This document shows, piece by piece, positions 16,700-26,710 of a stretch of 64,000 nt of DNA. Source of the stretch: an uncultured Lachnospiraceae bacterium (GTDB lineage Bacteria > Bacillota > Clostridia > Lachnospirales > Lachnospiraceae); assembly GCA_910579465.1 (NCBI GenBank), contig CAJTUB010000001.1, positions 372,001-436,000 of the forward strand, read 5' to 3'. The number at the start of each line of letters is the position of its first letter. Within the stretch, counting starts at the first letter, position 1. Both the position numbers and the translations under genes were made by a program. The notes beneath the pieces are model-generated. The model did not search any database. It was not told where the DNA came from and saw only the letters and a program-made list of their open reading frames with translations.

Positions 16700-17602
16700 T
16701 CACCACCATTTAGAATCAACGTCGGAAAAACCGTTTAAATATAATGCCTTCATATCGTTGACATCGCCGATTTCTACCCATTCAAAGCTGATATTCCTTA
16801 AATCCGTATGGCCGTTCATCGTATCGTTGATAACGCCGGAAACCTGAATCATCCATATGCGGCCGTCGTCAATCTTAAGGATTAACGGCTTCTTATTTGC
16901 AAGCCTGTTTTTCACGGAATTACGGTACTGTAAGCCTTCTTCCGCATCCAGCGTTCCTTCGCCCTCGTTCAACCTTATAAACGTACCGCTGATGGAGCCG
17001 CTGTCGCAATTCAGCCCGGAATTGGATACGACCTTCATATACCTGCTGTTCAGCATTTTGACGACCTGATTGGACGTATTCCTCGTCGTATCGCAGGCGT
17101 CAACATTGTAAATCGTTCCATACAGGCAGTCCTTATCGGTAATATAAAAGCCGTTAAAATCGCTGTAGACGTTTTGTATGATATAGGAATTTTCTATCCC
17201 GTTCACAAAGGAGGAGACAGAGTATTCGTATTCGACGTCGCTGCGCGCATATTTGTCAATGATATGGAGGTCAAAGTCCTCTATTGCTTCCACCTTTTTG
17301 ACATAAATGACAGTCCATTCTGCGGTTCCGGCTTCCCGTCTCCTTATCACGATATGGTCGGTATTGCGAAGGGAAAAGCCGCAGTTTCCGGCGTCAAAGT
17401 CATAATCAAAGGTAGCGTTCAGCTTTGTGTCATAATTCCATGTGTCCTCCAGGTTCTTTACCGTCATTGCGGTATTTGCACTTAAATATAATTGATTATA
17501 AGTGCCGTCAAAAATTTGTATTGTTACAAGCTCCTGCTTAGGGAGCGCAGGAGGAAACAGGGAGTTTCCATCACCGCAGAATGCAGCACCTAAAAATATC
17601 AT
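16700..17602 (-). CDS. Tail protein, baseplate block
   Basis: A 300-residue beta-rich protein with no signal peptide. Its ATG lies inside the stop of the previous gene (ATGA overlap), and its own TGA stop lies next to the start of the following gene. Coupling and position suggest a distal tail or baseplate component. Text such as VTIQIFDGTYNQLYLS resembles distal-tail-like proteins, but family assignment is uncertain. Confidence 0.7.
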   Translation of the reverse strand: MIFLGAAFCGDGNSLFPPALPKQELVTIQIFDGTYNQLYLSANTAMTVKNLEDTWNYDTKLNATFDYDFDAGNCGFSLRNTDHIVIRRREAGTAEWTVIYVKKVEAIEDFDLHIIDKYARSDVEYEYSVSSFVNGIENSYIIQNVYSDFNGFYITDKDCLYGTIYNVDACDTTRNTSNQVVKMLNSRYMKVVSNSGLNCDSGSISGTFIRLNEGEGTLDAEEGLQYRNSVKNRLANKKPLILKIDDGRIWMIQVSGVINDTMNGHTDLRNISFEWVEIGDVNDMKALYLNGFSDVDSKWW

Positions 17603-18717
17603 AATGTTCCTCCTTGCATCTGAAATCCATCCGCCTTATAATACACATGTAAGCTGTAAAAATGTTGTATCCGCTTTACCTCAAATACGACAAAATCGTC
17701 ATCCTCATAGCTTGTATTAATGATTTCAATTTTATTTCCGTTGTCATCCGTTATCAATTTACCGTCCAGGGTAGTAATCTGAGCCTTGGGTAACGGCTTA
17801 TAGATTACATAATGTCCTGCCTTCAGTTCGCAATAATAGACGCCGCATACATTGACGATACGGAGGGAAAATGCGGCATCGTTTGTTGTAAGGAAGGTTT
17901 TTACCGGCAGCTTTTTTGCATCGACCAGCAATACGAAATCATCGTCGACACGGAAGCCGCCGTTGTAGGTGATGCTGTTATCCCATAAGGTGACAGAACC
18001 GTCGGAGAAGAGATAATTCTCATTTTCCACGTCATATCCGATTACTGTCATATTCGTATCTATGGAAATGTATCCGGAGCATTTATGGTTTTTTAATTGG
18101 AATAATATATTGGACGGAATCGTATTGTAGGATACCGATACTTTTTTGTAGCCGGTATCCAGAATAAAGCCGTGAACGGTCTCGCCAATGCAGCGGACAT
18201 AATATTCCCTGTTATTTTCCAGCCCGTAGTACAGATAGGAGCTGCCGGAGGTATAATAAACGTCTGACTTGCAGAGCTGGATTTTATTATAATCATATAC
18301 GAGATACTGATAAGCTTTTAATTCCTCCCCCTCGTCCTGCGCATAGGTTACGTTAAGACGGATACTGGAAGAGCTGTAGGGATTCTCAAAGTCGTTTAAT
18401 GCAAAAGCGGGAGAGGAGTAGCAATAAAAAAGAACCGGCTCTGACAGGGCGGAGCTATGGTTAGCAGAATCAAATACCTGTATCTGTATGGTATACTGCC
18501 GTCCGTTTTCCAGTGTGCCGGAAGGAATCGGATGAAGTAATTTCAGCGTCTCTATGGTAGTGTCATATACGGTTTCGGATGTTTCATTATTTACAATAAC
18601 GGCTCTGTTTTTTACGGACTGGCTGCCGTAATAAATAAATTCAAAGCTGTTATCCTGCGCGGCATCGAGAGCCTGTTTTGTTATGATTGAGGGTGTGGGA
18701 AGTAAGGACTGATTCAT
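17599..18717 (-). CDS. Tail protein with Ig/fibronectin-like repeats
   Basis: A 372-residue protein starting MNQSLLPTPSI after GAGGTGG. Several stretches (YTIQIQVFDSANHSSALSEPV; LKAYQYLVYDY; YYVRCIGETVHG) look like fibronectin-III or Ig-like strands common in tail appendages. It ends in TGA shared with the next start. It is probably a structural appendage of the tail tip. Confidence 0.7.
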   Translation of the reverse strand: MNQSLLPTPSIITKQALDAAQDNSFEFIYYGSQSVKNRAVIVNNETSETVYDTTIETLKLLHPIPSGTLENGRQYTIQIQVFDSANHSSALSEPVLFYCYSSPAFALNDFENPYSSSSIRLNVTYAQDEGEELKAYQYLVYDYNKIQLCKSDVYYTSGSSYLYYGLENNREYYVRCIGETVHGFILDTGYKKVSVSYNTIPSNILFQLKNHKCSGYISIDTNMTVIGYDVENENYLFSDGSVTLWDNSITYNGGFRVDDDFVLLVDAKKLPVKTFLTTNDAAFSLRIVNVCGVYYCELKAGHYVIYKPLPKAQITTLDGKLITDDNGNKIEIINTSYEDDDFVVFEVKRIQHFYSLHVYYKADGFQMQGGTL

Positions 18718-18738
18718 TTTGACCACCTCTTTCCATGA

Positions 18739-20184
18739 TTAATCTGCCTTATATACATGAATGATGTCTCCGTTCTTATATCCGCTTGGCGGGGTTCCGT
18801 TATGCCCCGGGTCGGTTGTCGTGCAATAGGAGTTTCTGACCGTAAAAACAGAAGCGCCTTTTTGCTGTGTGATTGTTATAGTTCCTGCACCTAAATTTCC
18901 TACGGTTGTAGTTCCGGCTAACTCTATGTACCCGGGTCTTGCTTTCACAGTATTGGCACAAAGATTGACAGATGTCCCGCTTAACACCGTACTGCCTGCA
19001 TCAGAAGGAAAGGACAGGGATGCGTTATTGTTTAACCCGCCGCCGGATTTCTTAATATAGGTATCTGCAATCACATTCCCGCTTCCGTCCTTGGAAGCTG
19101 AATCACTTTCCGTCCTCCAGGCAGGAGTCCCGTTCCCGTCCGTTTTCCAGACCTTATTTGCCTGATTGGCGCCGGAGGCAACATATCCTTCGCTGGAGGC
19201 GGTATTTGCTTTCCAGGTGTTTGTGTTAGAAGACGGAGGCGTATAGCCTAATGCAGAGGTTACATTTTCTTTTGTAAGTTCGCCTCTGATGGTGGCAGAG
19301 CTTTTGTTTTCAACATTTTGCAGGCCAATGGTTGCTTTCGTGACCCCGTGCGGATTGCTTTTATTTGCAATATGCTGTGTTATAGTTGTCTCATCAGTAT
19401 TCCATGCGTTAAGCATTGCAGGCGTTATCGTATCCAGGATACTTTTATTGTCATGCGTGTGCCGTTTGGTATAGCTGTCGTTGTATTTAGCATAATCCTC
19501 TTTACTTAACAGCCCGTCTACGGTTTCGGTGGCCTTCGGGATTGCATTTGCAGAAATCACGACCCAGGAGGTTCCGTTAAAACGGTAGGTATAATCCGTA
19601 TCCTTTACGTTTACGGTCCATCCGTCCTCCGGCTCCGGATACTGCGCTGCAATGTCGTCGTAGGTAGCTACGGATTCCTTCCAGTCGATTTTCGTCTCCA
19701 GGGCGGACAGCTTGTTATCTACCTCATTCGGGGTATAGGGCGTATAGCCTAAGGCGTTTGTTACGTTCCCCTTTGTGAGCTCGCTTCTGATATCACTCGA
19801 ACTTTTGTTCTCTACCCGCCCGATACCTAAAGTATCCGTCGTTAGTTTGTGCGGATTATTTTCGTCCAGCATATGGAGATCCAGGCTTTCCTCAAGCGCC
19901 TTGCCCCTTCCGCCGTCAAATACAGTTCCCCCGGTGATACCGAAGGTGAGGTTATCTGACGGTACCTTCAGATTTTCATCCAGAGGGGCAACCGATACAT
20001 TGATATCTTCCTTCGGAATAAAGAAATCCTTGATTGCTTCGTTATTCTTAAAATATTCGATTAAGTTTTGAACCGTAACCTTATAGGTTGTAGTACCGTC
20101 TTCAATAATAAATATATCCGTATCAGTTACATGAGAGGTTTGTGGTAATTCGCGTATTTTTATTGTTTTTGGCAAATCAGACAT
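18739..20184 (-). CDS. Tail fibre protein with collar repeats
   Basis: A 481-residue fibre protein. Two copies of a characteristic repeat occur: GRVENKSSSDIRSELTK...ALGYTP near residue 120 and LQNVENKSSATIRGELTK...ALGYTP near residue 290. This repeat is typical of trimeric fibre shafts in phages. The C-terminal part is Gly/Ser/Thr-rich. It likely forms the fibre that contacts the target cell. The repeated units also make the gene prone to recombination. Confidence 0.82.
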   Translation of the reverse strand: MSDLPKTIKIRELPQTSHVTDTDIFIIEDGTTTYKVTVQNLIEYFKNNEAIKDFFIPKEDINVSVAPLDENLKVPSDNLTFGITGGTVFDGGRGKALEESLDLHMLDENNPHKLTTDTLGIGRVENKSSSDIRSELTKGNVTNALGYTPYTPNEVDNKLSALETKIDWKESVATYDDIAAQYPEPEDGWTVNVKDTDYTYRFNGTSWVVISANAIPKATETVDGLLSKEDYAKYNDSYTKRHTHDNKSILDTITPAMLNAWNTDETTITQHIANKSNPHGVTKATIGLQNVENKSSATIRGELTKENVTSALGYTPPSSNTNTWKANTASSEGYVASGANQANKVWKTDGNGTPAWRTESDSASKDGSGNVIADTYIKKSGGGLNNNASLSFPSDAGSTVLSGTSVNLCANTVKARPGYIELAGTTTVGNLGAGTITITQQKGASVFTVRNSYCTTTDPGHNGTPPSGYKNGDIIHVYKAD

Positions 20185-20199
20185 ATCGTTTCCCTTTCC

Positions 20200-20469
20200 T
20201 TATTTTTTTCTTATCCCGCTAATAAACATATCTTTGATATTTGCCGTCCCGCATGGCATCGTGACCCATACGTTTTGTCCCTTTTTTAACTCGGCGTTGA
20301 AAGCGCAGGGAACACTATATAAAAATCCGTCCTTGGAAATTTTATAGGTGCCGTCATTATTTATATCAAAAATAATAGAGGGAAAGGTTTTGTCATAATA
20401 AATTCCTGATAATTTTGAATCAATGATGGTATTGATTGCTTTCAAAATATAATTATTTATTTTGTTCAT
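20200..20469 (-). CDS. Small tail protein
   Basis: An 89-residue protein beginning MNKINNYILKAI after GAGGTG. The C-terminal half (KKGQNVWVTMPCG...DMFISGIRKK) is typical of small OB-like proteins encoded between tape measure and fibres in Firmicute phages. Function unknown; probably structural. Confidence 0.7.
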   Translation of the reverse strand: MNKINNYILKAINTIIDSKLSGIYYDKTFPSIIFDINNDGTYKISKDGFLYSVPCAFNAELKKGQNVWVTMPCGTANIKDMFISGIRKK

Positions 20470-20541
20470 AATGCACCTCATAAGACTGGCGCCTCCCTGC
20501 CCTCCGGAAATCGAAGAGGAGAGGAGACGCCATTGTTTTAG

Positions 20542-23500
20542 TTATTTTTTGTGAGTATATTGTACTGAATCAAGAGGTAATGATTTTAATACATTCACAA
20601 GGCTGCCGTAGCCGTTTTCATTTGTCACATTCGGGAGAGTCAGGGTTATGTTCTGGACTACGGGAGTTATGCTTGTCGGACTGTTATTAAGGTTTGGCAT
20701 GAAAACAGCATGATAAGGTGTGAGGGCAGGCATATTCGGAACATTTTTTATTAAAGTCTCGAATTGCTCATTCTGGAATGGTGTTAATATAGCTCCGCCT
20801 TCCTGATAAGCTGCAGCAGTGGTATATTCTTCACCAATCGGCGGAACAGATTGCGTCAGCTCCTTACCATCGTTTGCAGTCGTACTGCCGGTTGGCATGG
20901 CGTTGATTTCCATGTCTGGGAGTTCCGTATTTGCAGGAGCAAAAATATCTTTCACCGCATTGGAAAGTAGTTGGAATATTGAAAGAATCGTATTGCACGT
21001 GGTAGTGAATACAGAATCAATGTAACCGGCAAAGTCGGTTATTATAATACGCTGTTTGTCGGTTTCTCCCATTAAATTTTCAGTAACCTTACCTGCCGCT
21101 ATGGAAGATGTATCATCCACATCCTCAGTAATCTGATTCATGTCGTCCTTTATGTGGCCCGTGCTGTTTTGAACTTCTTTTTCCAGTGCCTTAACCGTAT
21201 TACCGGCATTGTCTGCTTCCGACGGAAGAAAACCAATACTGCGCAATATGTCCTCTGTTTTTTCCTGTAACTCATTTTCACTGATATCATATACCTTGCC
21301 AAGAAGCGTACCAATATCCGTTAAGCATTGTTCTAAGGTAATTGTACCGTTTTGGAACTGTTCTATGCTTTCTTCAAGATCAGCCCTTAAGGCTTCCTGT
21401 TTTTTAAGGTCATTATCGAATTCATCCCCGAGATGTAAAAGACCTTTATAGGACTGGGTAAGACCGTCTGTGTCATAGGAACCGGAAAGGATGCTGTCTT
21501 TTATGCCAACACCATACCTGGCGATTAGCTTTTCGATTTCAAGAAATTCCTGTGCGTTAGAAGAGATATTACTCCAGCTATCCTTAATAGCATTCAGATT
21601 ATCGATAATATCATCATAATAACCGACCTGTTCCTGTAGGGCATGTATGGTTTCTTCATATTCTAATTTATCAAGATTCTCCTGTGCATCACGAACAGCT
21701 TCGTGGTCCTGCGTATAGATGAATCCCCGTTCTTCACCGGAATAAAGCTTTACCGTCCTCTGGGAATAAGCGCGCTGCAGTTCGTACTTTGCCTTTTCCA
21801 AAGCCAGCGCGCGCTCATGCTCATCATTTTCCTCCTGTAATGCATCAATCCTGTCCTGAATGACATCCCTTAAGCCTTCCTGGACTTTAACTTCCTGATT
21901 GAGAATACCGACAGCACCGGAAATTAACTTGTCCTTTTCGTCAATTTCATCCTGATTAGCCTTGATTTTATCATTAATGGAATCTATCCCGTCATCAATC
22001 GCTTCAAGCTCAAGGCGGAGTATATCAAGCTGCCAGTCTTTAATGCTTTTATCACATTCAACAAGTCCGTCCGCACATTCCCGTACAAGTTTTTCCTGTT
22101 CTGCATACTGATCAGTTTCAGAATTTAGAGTATTTAACAGGCTGCTTTCATATTTATACCTGTCCTCTAAAACCTTTCTGATTCCCATTTGATACAGTAT
22201 GAGATTATTATATTGTTCCTCTGTAGCTTTATTACCGTTGAAATCAATCGTATCAGTAATGTTTTTCTGACTGTTCTTAAGTGTGTTGATATGTGCTTCG
22301 GATTTCTTTCTAAACACATCGTACTTGGACAGTTTAGATTCATCAATTTCAGACTTGGTTTTTGTAAGGTTTTCTTCTGCTTCCAAAACCTTATTATACC
22401 AGGATATTGCATCTTTGATGTTTTCATAATCCTGCTGTGTTATACTGATATTTCCGAATTTTATCTCTTTTTCAATGGAATCTTCATTGAAAAAGGGAGC
22501 GCCGCTCTCTATTTTTTCCTTTACTAATTTAGAAAGACCATGTTTAGCAAGGATTCCATTATTCAAAGAATTTTCATATTGTTTCTGATATAGATTCTTT
22601 GAATGTTCATATCCGGTATATAAATTGCCTTGTGCTTCTATTATGTTATCGATTGCTTCAATCTGATTATTATATCCGGATACATCAGATAAGACATTCT
22701 GCAATGAAGATAAGTTGTGTTGCAGGGTAGTTATGGACTGTGAAGCCAGGTCTATCTTTTGTTCAAAATCTGAAGTGGGAGAGGAACTAAGTTCCTTTAG
22801 TTTGTTAACCCTTTCTTTCCAAGAAGCATAATACTCATCGTAAGCCATTGCATCATTAATATCTTGTTTTAATTGTTCTGCATAATTACGTGATTGCTCA
22901 GTAGGAGAGTGAGTATAAATATCTTTTACTATCTCTTGGGTTGCTTCAATACCACCTAACGCTTCAATTCTCTCTTTTGCCATTCTAAGAGTAGAAACCT
23001 CACTTGCTATCGCAGCATTTGTAAGTTCTCCATATTTGTTAATAAGAGAAATGATAGCATTTTCTTCAATAGTATAACCATCTCTAACCGCAGTTAATGC
23101 TCCAGAAATTTCATTGCCATAGGTATTGATATAATTTGTGATTTCGTCATAGGTAAACGTCATACCATTCTGAACTTTGTTGAGAATACCAATAAGCTCA
23201 TCATAAGCTTTTTCGTTTACTGCTATATCAATACGAATACCAAAAGATGCTTTTTCAAAATCATCTTTTAATTCTTGGATTATTATCTCTGAACCGTTAC
23301 AATCTTTAAGTGAATTGTAGATTCCTTCCCAAGCATTGATGGCAATGGATTTCATGTCTTCTTCAGAAACTTCGCCTCTTGTAAGCATTTCATTCCAAAT
23401 ATACTTGTCTACATTGGCAAACTCATCCATTCCCATTAACTCGTTAATGTTAATGCCTTCTGCACCAACAGATTTATCACGAATTTTTTCAATAACTTCT

Positions 23501-25449
23501 GATACAGCAGAAAGTGTATCTTTGTAAGATTTTATGGAATCTTCATGGTCAGAAAAGATAAAATCTTCTTTCCCTTCAAACGTAGTTTTTTGAATATATC
23601 CCAATTCAACAAGTTTTTCAATTAACCCGTCAATAGAATCGTATGGCATTTGTAATGCACTAAATTGGAACATCAAAGATTGCAATGGATTAGTAAAGGA
23701 AGTTCCATTTTCATCGTCCCACCAATCTAGGTTTTTTAGTTCTTTTACAGAATCTTCTGTTAAGTTTAGTTTCTTAATATGATCAGCAAACTTTTTAATA
23801 ACACTATCCGTTTCAAATGCCTTGTTTACTTTTCCATCTTTTGAAAAATTTTTTGCCCATTGAGAATAATATGGAACGAATTTATCATTAGTTGCTATAA
23901 AATCATCAATAGCTCTTTTAATGTTTTCTTCTGATAAAAAACCGTCTGATAATGCATCGGCTATCGCGATATTTTTCTTTGCCGCCTGGAACATGGTTTG
24001 TTTATACTCTTCTATTGCTTCAGCCGAATTAATTTTTATTTTTAATAAATCAGCATTATAGATATCATTATATCCAAGGAAACTTTCCACCATACTATTG
24101 CTAGCAACAGATTGATTTTCTGCATATTGTCTGTACTTGTAATATTGTTTTTGAAGTCCGGTGTATGCATCAGTATCAGATAAAGCATTTTTTTCCAGAA
24201 AATTAATTATTTCTAAGATATAATTAGCTTTATCAACAGCGTTGTCTAAAGAATTTCCAAACCTGTCTGTTGTATCAGAAATATACATATACCGATTAAA
24301 TATATGGTCTTCTGAAAATACTTTAAATCCTGCTTTTCTTAAAGCATCATATACATCTTTTTCTTTCTTTCCACTATAAGCAGTGCTTTCATTGTTCCAA
24401 AACCTCCAGCTATTATTTTCACCCATGGCTTTATCAGAAGCATCTTTTGCATTGTAGTAATTACCAAATGCTGTTTCATATGCAAATTTTATTTGATGTT
24501 CAGAAATATCGTTTAATTTGCCCAATTCTTCATCAAGTTTTCCATTGACTAAATCAAGATTTTTAGCTTGCATACCGACTAAATCTGTGATTTCTTTTTG
24601 TATATCTTTTATATCCTTACGGGTATTTATATCTGGATTATCAAATCCTGCTAATTCTTTATATTTAGATATCAGTTCATCTAAAGATTTTTTTTCTTCC
24701 TTATAGGTATCAACCTTTTCTTGTGAACTCTCATATAACTCATCCGCAGCTTCAGAAGCTCTTTTACTTCTATTAATGAACTCACCTAATTCTTTTATAA
24801 GAAAAGATATTGCGATTCCTGCTAACATATTTCCAGCCATTGCAAGTGCCTGTAGTGCTACTTTACCTGCTTTAGCGGAGAATGTCTGTGCTTTGATTGC
24901 TTCGTTGTGTGCGAGAGCGGAGGCACGGGCTTGTTGGTTGGCTTTTACGAGGTCTTCACCTGTAAGTTTTGAAAGGTCATCGGTGTTTTTGATGAGGTCA
25001 ATAAGATATTCGTTTCCACCTTTGCAAGTATCAAAATAATCTTGCCAAGTTTTGTCATTATTTTTAACATCTTCTTGCCAATCAAATATTCCTTGCAATT
25101 TTTCTTTTGCAGAATCCAAGTCTAATTCAGCGATATAACTATCAATATTTTCTTTTGAAATAATATCTCCAAAAGAATTTTTAATCCAATCCTTATCTGA
25201 TTGATTAGAGAAAAGATTATTTTTTAAACTTTCCCAAAATCCAACATTTTCATCAAACTTATCAAGATTATCAATAGCTGACTTAAATGCTTCATTTACA
25301 GCAGTTCCAAGTTCATTGAATGATTTTCCGAATATACTTATTTTAGAAGTCCATTTATCAATTTTACTGTCAAATGTTTTGAATATCATACTATAATTTA
25401 TTATAGGTTGTGAATACCTATTTATTTTGCATGTTGTGGAGGCACGCAT
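20542..25449 (-). CDS. Tape-measure protein, C-terminal part (cassette 1)
   Basis: A 1635-residue helical protein. Its first 20 residues read through hairpin DNA, so the meaningful module begins at MIFKTF (25389). Features are a hydrophobic segment near residues 195-220, very long coiled-coil stretches (about 900-1330), and a conserved C-terminus. It lacks the TP901 N-terminal domain, which sits 6 kb upstream as a separate gene. Neither possible ATG has a Shine-Dalgarno site, which suggests the frame is normally the continuation of a longer gene. A 192-bp portion (21309-21500) is duplicated at 26149-26340. Tape measures set tail length and contact the cell membrane. Confidence 0.8.
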   Translation of the reverse strand: MRASTTCKINRYSQPIINYSMIFKTFDSKIDKWTSKISIFGKSFNELGTAVNEAFKSAIDNLDKFDENVGFWESLKNNLFSNQSDKDWIKNSFGDIISKENIDSYIAELDLDSAKEKLQGIFDWQEDVKNNDKTWQDYFDTCKGGNEYLIDLIKNTDDLSKLTGEDLVKANQQARASALAHNEAIKAQTFSAKAGKVALQALAMAGNMLAGIAISFLIKELGEFINRSKRASEAADELYESSQEKVDTYKEEKKSLDELISKYKELAGFDNPDINTRKDIKDIQKEITDLVGMQAKNLDLVNGKLDEELGKLNDISEHQIKFAYETAFGNYYNAKDASDKAMGENNSWRFWNNESTAYSGKKEKDVYDALRKAGFKVFSEDHIFNRYMYISDTTDRFGNSLDNAVDKANYILEIINFLEKNALSDTDAYTGLQKQYYKYRQYAENQSVASNSMVESFLGYNDIYNADLLKIKINSAEAIEEYKQTMFQAAKKNIAIADALSDGFLSEENIKRAIDDFIATNDKFVPYYSQWAKNFSKDGKVNKAFETDSVIKKFADHIKKLNLTEDSVKELKNLDWWDDENGTSFTNPLQSLMFQFSALQMPYDSIDGLIEKLVELGYIQKTTFEGKEDFIFSDHEDSIKSYKDTLSAVSEVIEKIRDKSVGAEGININELMGMDEFANVDKYIWNEMLTRGEVSEEDMKSIAINAWEGIYNSLKDCNGSEIIIQELKDDFEKASFGIRIDIAVNEKAYDELIGILNKVQNGMTFTYDEITNYINTYGNEISGALTAVRDGYTIEENAIISLINKYGELTNAAIASEVSTLRMAKERIEALGGIEATQEIVKDIYTHSPTEQSRNYAEQLKQDINDAMAYDEYYASWKERVNKLKELSSSPTSDFEQKIDLASQSITTLQHNLSSLQNVLSDVSGYNNQIEAIDNIIEAQGNLYTGYEHSKNLYQKQYENSLNNGILAKHGLSKLVKEKIESGAPFFNEDSIEKEIKFGNISITQQDYENIKDAISWYNKVLEAEENLTKTKSEIDESKLSKYDVFRKKSEAHINTLKNSQKNITDTIDFNGNKATEEQYNNLILYQMGIRKVLEDRYKYESSLLNTLNSETDQYAEQEKLVRECADGLVECDKSIKDWQLDILRLELEAIDDGIDSINDKIKANQDEIDEKDKLISGAVGILNQEVKVQEGLRDVIQDRIDALQEENDEHERALALEKAKYELQRAYSQRTVKLYSGEERGFIYTQDHEAVRDAQENLDKLEYEETIHALQEQVGYYDDIIDNLNAIKDSWSNISSNAQEFLEIEKLIARYGVGIKDSILSGSYDTDGLTQSYKGLLHLGDEFDNDLKKQEALRADLEESIEQFQNGTITLEQCLTDIGTLLGKVYDISENELQEKTEDILRSIGFLPSEADNAGNTVKALEKEVQNSTGHIKDDMNQITEDVDDTSSIAAGKVTENLMGETDKQRIIITDFAGYIDSVFTTTCNTILSIFQLLSNAVKDIFAPANTELPDMEINAMPTGSTTANDGKELTQSVPPIGEEYTTAAAYQEGGAILTPFQNEQFETLIKNVPNMPALTPYHAVFMPNLNNSPTSITPVVQNITLTLPNVTNENGYGSLVNVLKSLPLDSVQYTHKK

Positions 25450-25470
25450 AAGTAGTTGTGGAGACTACTT
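25403..25470. promoter_or_regulatory. Three hairpins with TGTGRA-type loops, cassette 1
   Basis: Three adjacent stem-loops: ATAGGT-TGTGAAT-ACCTAT (25403-25421), TGCATGT-TGTGGAG-GCACGCA (25428-25448, one mismatch) and AAGTAGT-TGTGGAG-ACTACTT (25450-25470). Stems differ in sequence but loops are alike. They lie between the cassette 1 module and its divergent zinc-ribbon gene; the last overlaps the -35 box. Confidence 0.75.
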
Positions 25471-25497
25471 GTTTTATATGAGAAAATATGATAAAAT
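25469..25497 (+). promoter_or_regulatory. Promoter of zinc-ribbon gene 1
   Basis: TTGTTT (25469-25474) and TAAAAT (25492-25497) with a 17-bp spacer. The same layout precedes zinc-ribbon gene 2. Confidence 0.65.
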
Positions 25498-25534
25498 AGT
25501 TTCTATAATTAATTTATTTTTGGAGGAATGCTCA

Positions 25535-25993
25535 ATGCTTTGTTACTGCAATAAATGTGGAAGATTAGTAAGTTTATTAAAAAAAGAATTAAATGAACCA
25601 TGCGATTATTGTCAAAATATTACGCAACAAGTTCCAGATGAATACCTTGGTGGCAAAAGTAAAGGTTTTATAAAACCTGAATTAGAGCGACAATTTATTG
25701 ATGAATACATTAAAAACTCTCCTGAGTTCGACCAATATCTATTTGATCATAGAGACGAGGATTTATTTAAGCGCAGGATGGAGAATAAGGCAAAATTAGA
25801 TTATGGCAAAGCAATCCTCGAAGGTAGAGACAAAGGCAACAAATTTGGCGTTGAATGTCCATATTGTCATGCTACTAATGTGAAAAAGATAACTAATACT
25901 TCTAAGGCAGTACATACTGCAATATTTGGAATTTTTAGTGTGGGCAGAAATTCAAAGAATTTCCATTGCAATAATTGTAATTCTGATTTTTAA
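25535..25993 (+). CDS. Zinc-ribbon protein 1, paired with tape-measure cassette 1
   Basis: A 152-residue protein starting MLCYCNKCGRL with GGAGGA upstream. It has two zinc ribbons: N-terminal CxxC (YCNKCG) with CDYC, and C-terminal CPYC with CNNC. The linker SPEFDQYLFDHRDE is shared with zinc-ribbon 2, and the end (SKAVHTAIFGIF...CNNCNSDF) with zinc-ribbon 3. All three paralogues are 150-152 residues and run opposite to the tail genes, each next to a tape-measure cassette or its remnant. It could bind nucleic acid or the tape-measure protein; function unknown. Confidence 0.78.
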   Translation: MLCYCNKCGRLVSLLKKELNEPCDYCQNITQQVPDEYLGGKSKGFIKPELERQFIDEYIKNSPEFDQYLFDHRDEDLFKRRMENKAKLDYGKAILEGRDKGNKFGVECPYCHATNVKKITNTSKAVHTAIFGIFSVGRNSKNFHCNNCNSDF

Positions 25994-26148
25994 TTTATTA
26001 GAGTCACTTCCTTTCTAAAATTTATATGTCTACATATAAAGACACAAATGAGGATAGACATAACATCTATCCTTATTTCTATACTCATATGTAAATGCTG
26101 GCGTTATTGTATATATTGATAAATGGGAGAATAGTAAATTTATTTTTA

Positions 26149-26340
26149 TACCAATATCCGTTAAGCATTGTTCTAAGGTAATTGTACCGTTTTGGAACTG
26201 TTCTATGCTTTCTTCAAGATCAGCCCTTAAGGCTTCCTGTTTTTTGAGGTCATTATCAAATTCATCCCCGAGATGTAAAAGACCTTTATAGGCCTGGGTA
26301 AGACCGTCTGTGTCATAGGAACCGGAAAGGATGCTGTCTT
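26149..26340 (-). pseudogene. Duplicate of tape-measure C-terminal segment
   Basis: These 192 bp match 21309-21500 of the cassette 1 gene without gaps and with a few substitutions. Nothing around the copy is open in the right frame, so it is a fossil of the constant C-terminal region. It ends exactly where the IS256 remnant starts. Confidence 0.88.
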
Positions 26341-26710
26341 GATAGTGTCAAGATTTTTTCGCAAATTTAATTTCTGCCGTTTGGCAGCCGGAATTCAGCC
26401 GGCTATGTTATCTGGCTCTGTATCCAGCGCCATGTTGTAAAGATGATCCATGTTCATGTAACGCTTTGTCCCCCATTGGGTGCCTGCTACGTGGCGTAAT
26501 CTGGCGCATACCAGCATCAGGGCGCTCTGTCCATCTGGGAAAGCACCTATCGCTCTGGTACGGCGTTTGATCTCACGGTTGGGCCGCTCGATGGTATTGT
26601 TGGTCCGGATCCTTGTCCAGTGCTGTGTGGGAAAATCCATATGGGTAAGAGTTTCCTCTATGCCGTCTGTCAGTTTCTTTGCCTCTGCGGAAAGCTTCAT
26701 CTCTTTGAGC
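26341..26710 (-). mobile_element. IS256-family insertion sequence remnant (3' end)
   Basis: The end GATAGTGTCAAGATTTTTTC resembles an IS256-type terminal repeat. The coding part up to about 26710 is the C-terminus of a mutator-type transposase: HWTRIRTNNTIERPN, EIKRRTRAIG and LVCARLRHVAGTQWG are characteristic. The 5' two-thirds and the other terminus are gone, so it cannot move by itself. It is fused in frame to tape-measure cassette 2. Confidence 0.88.
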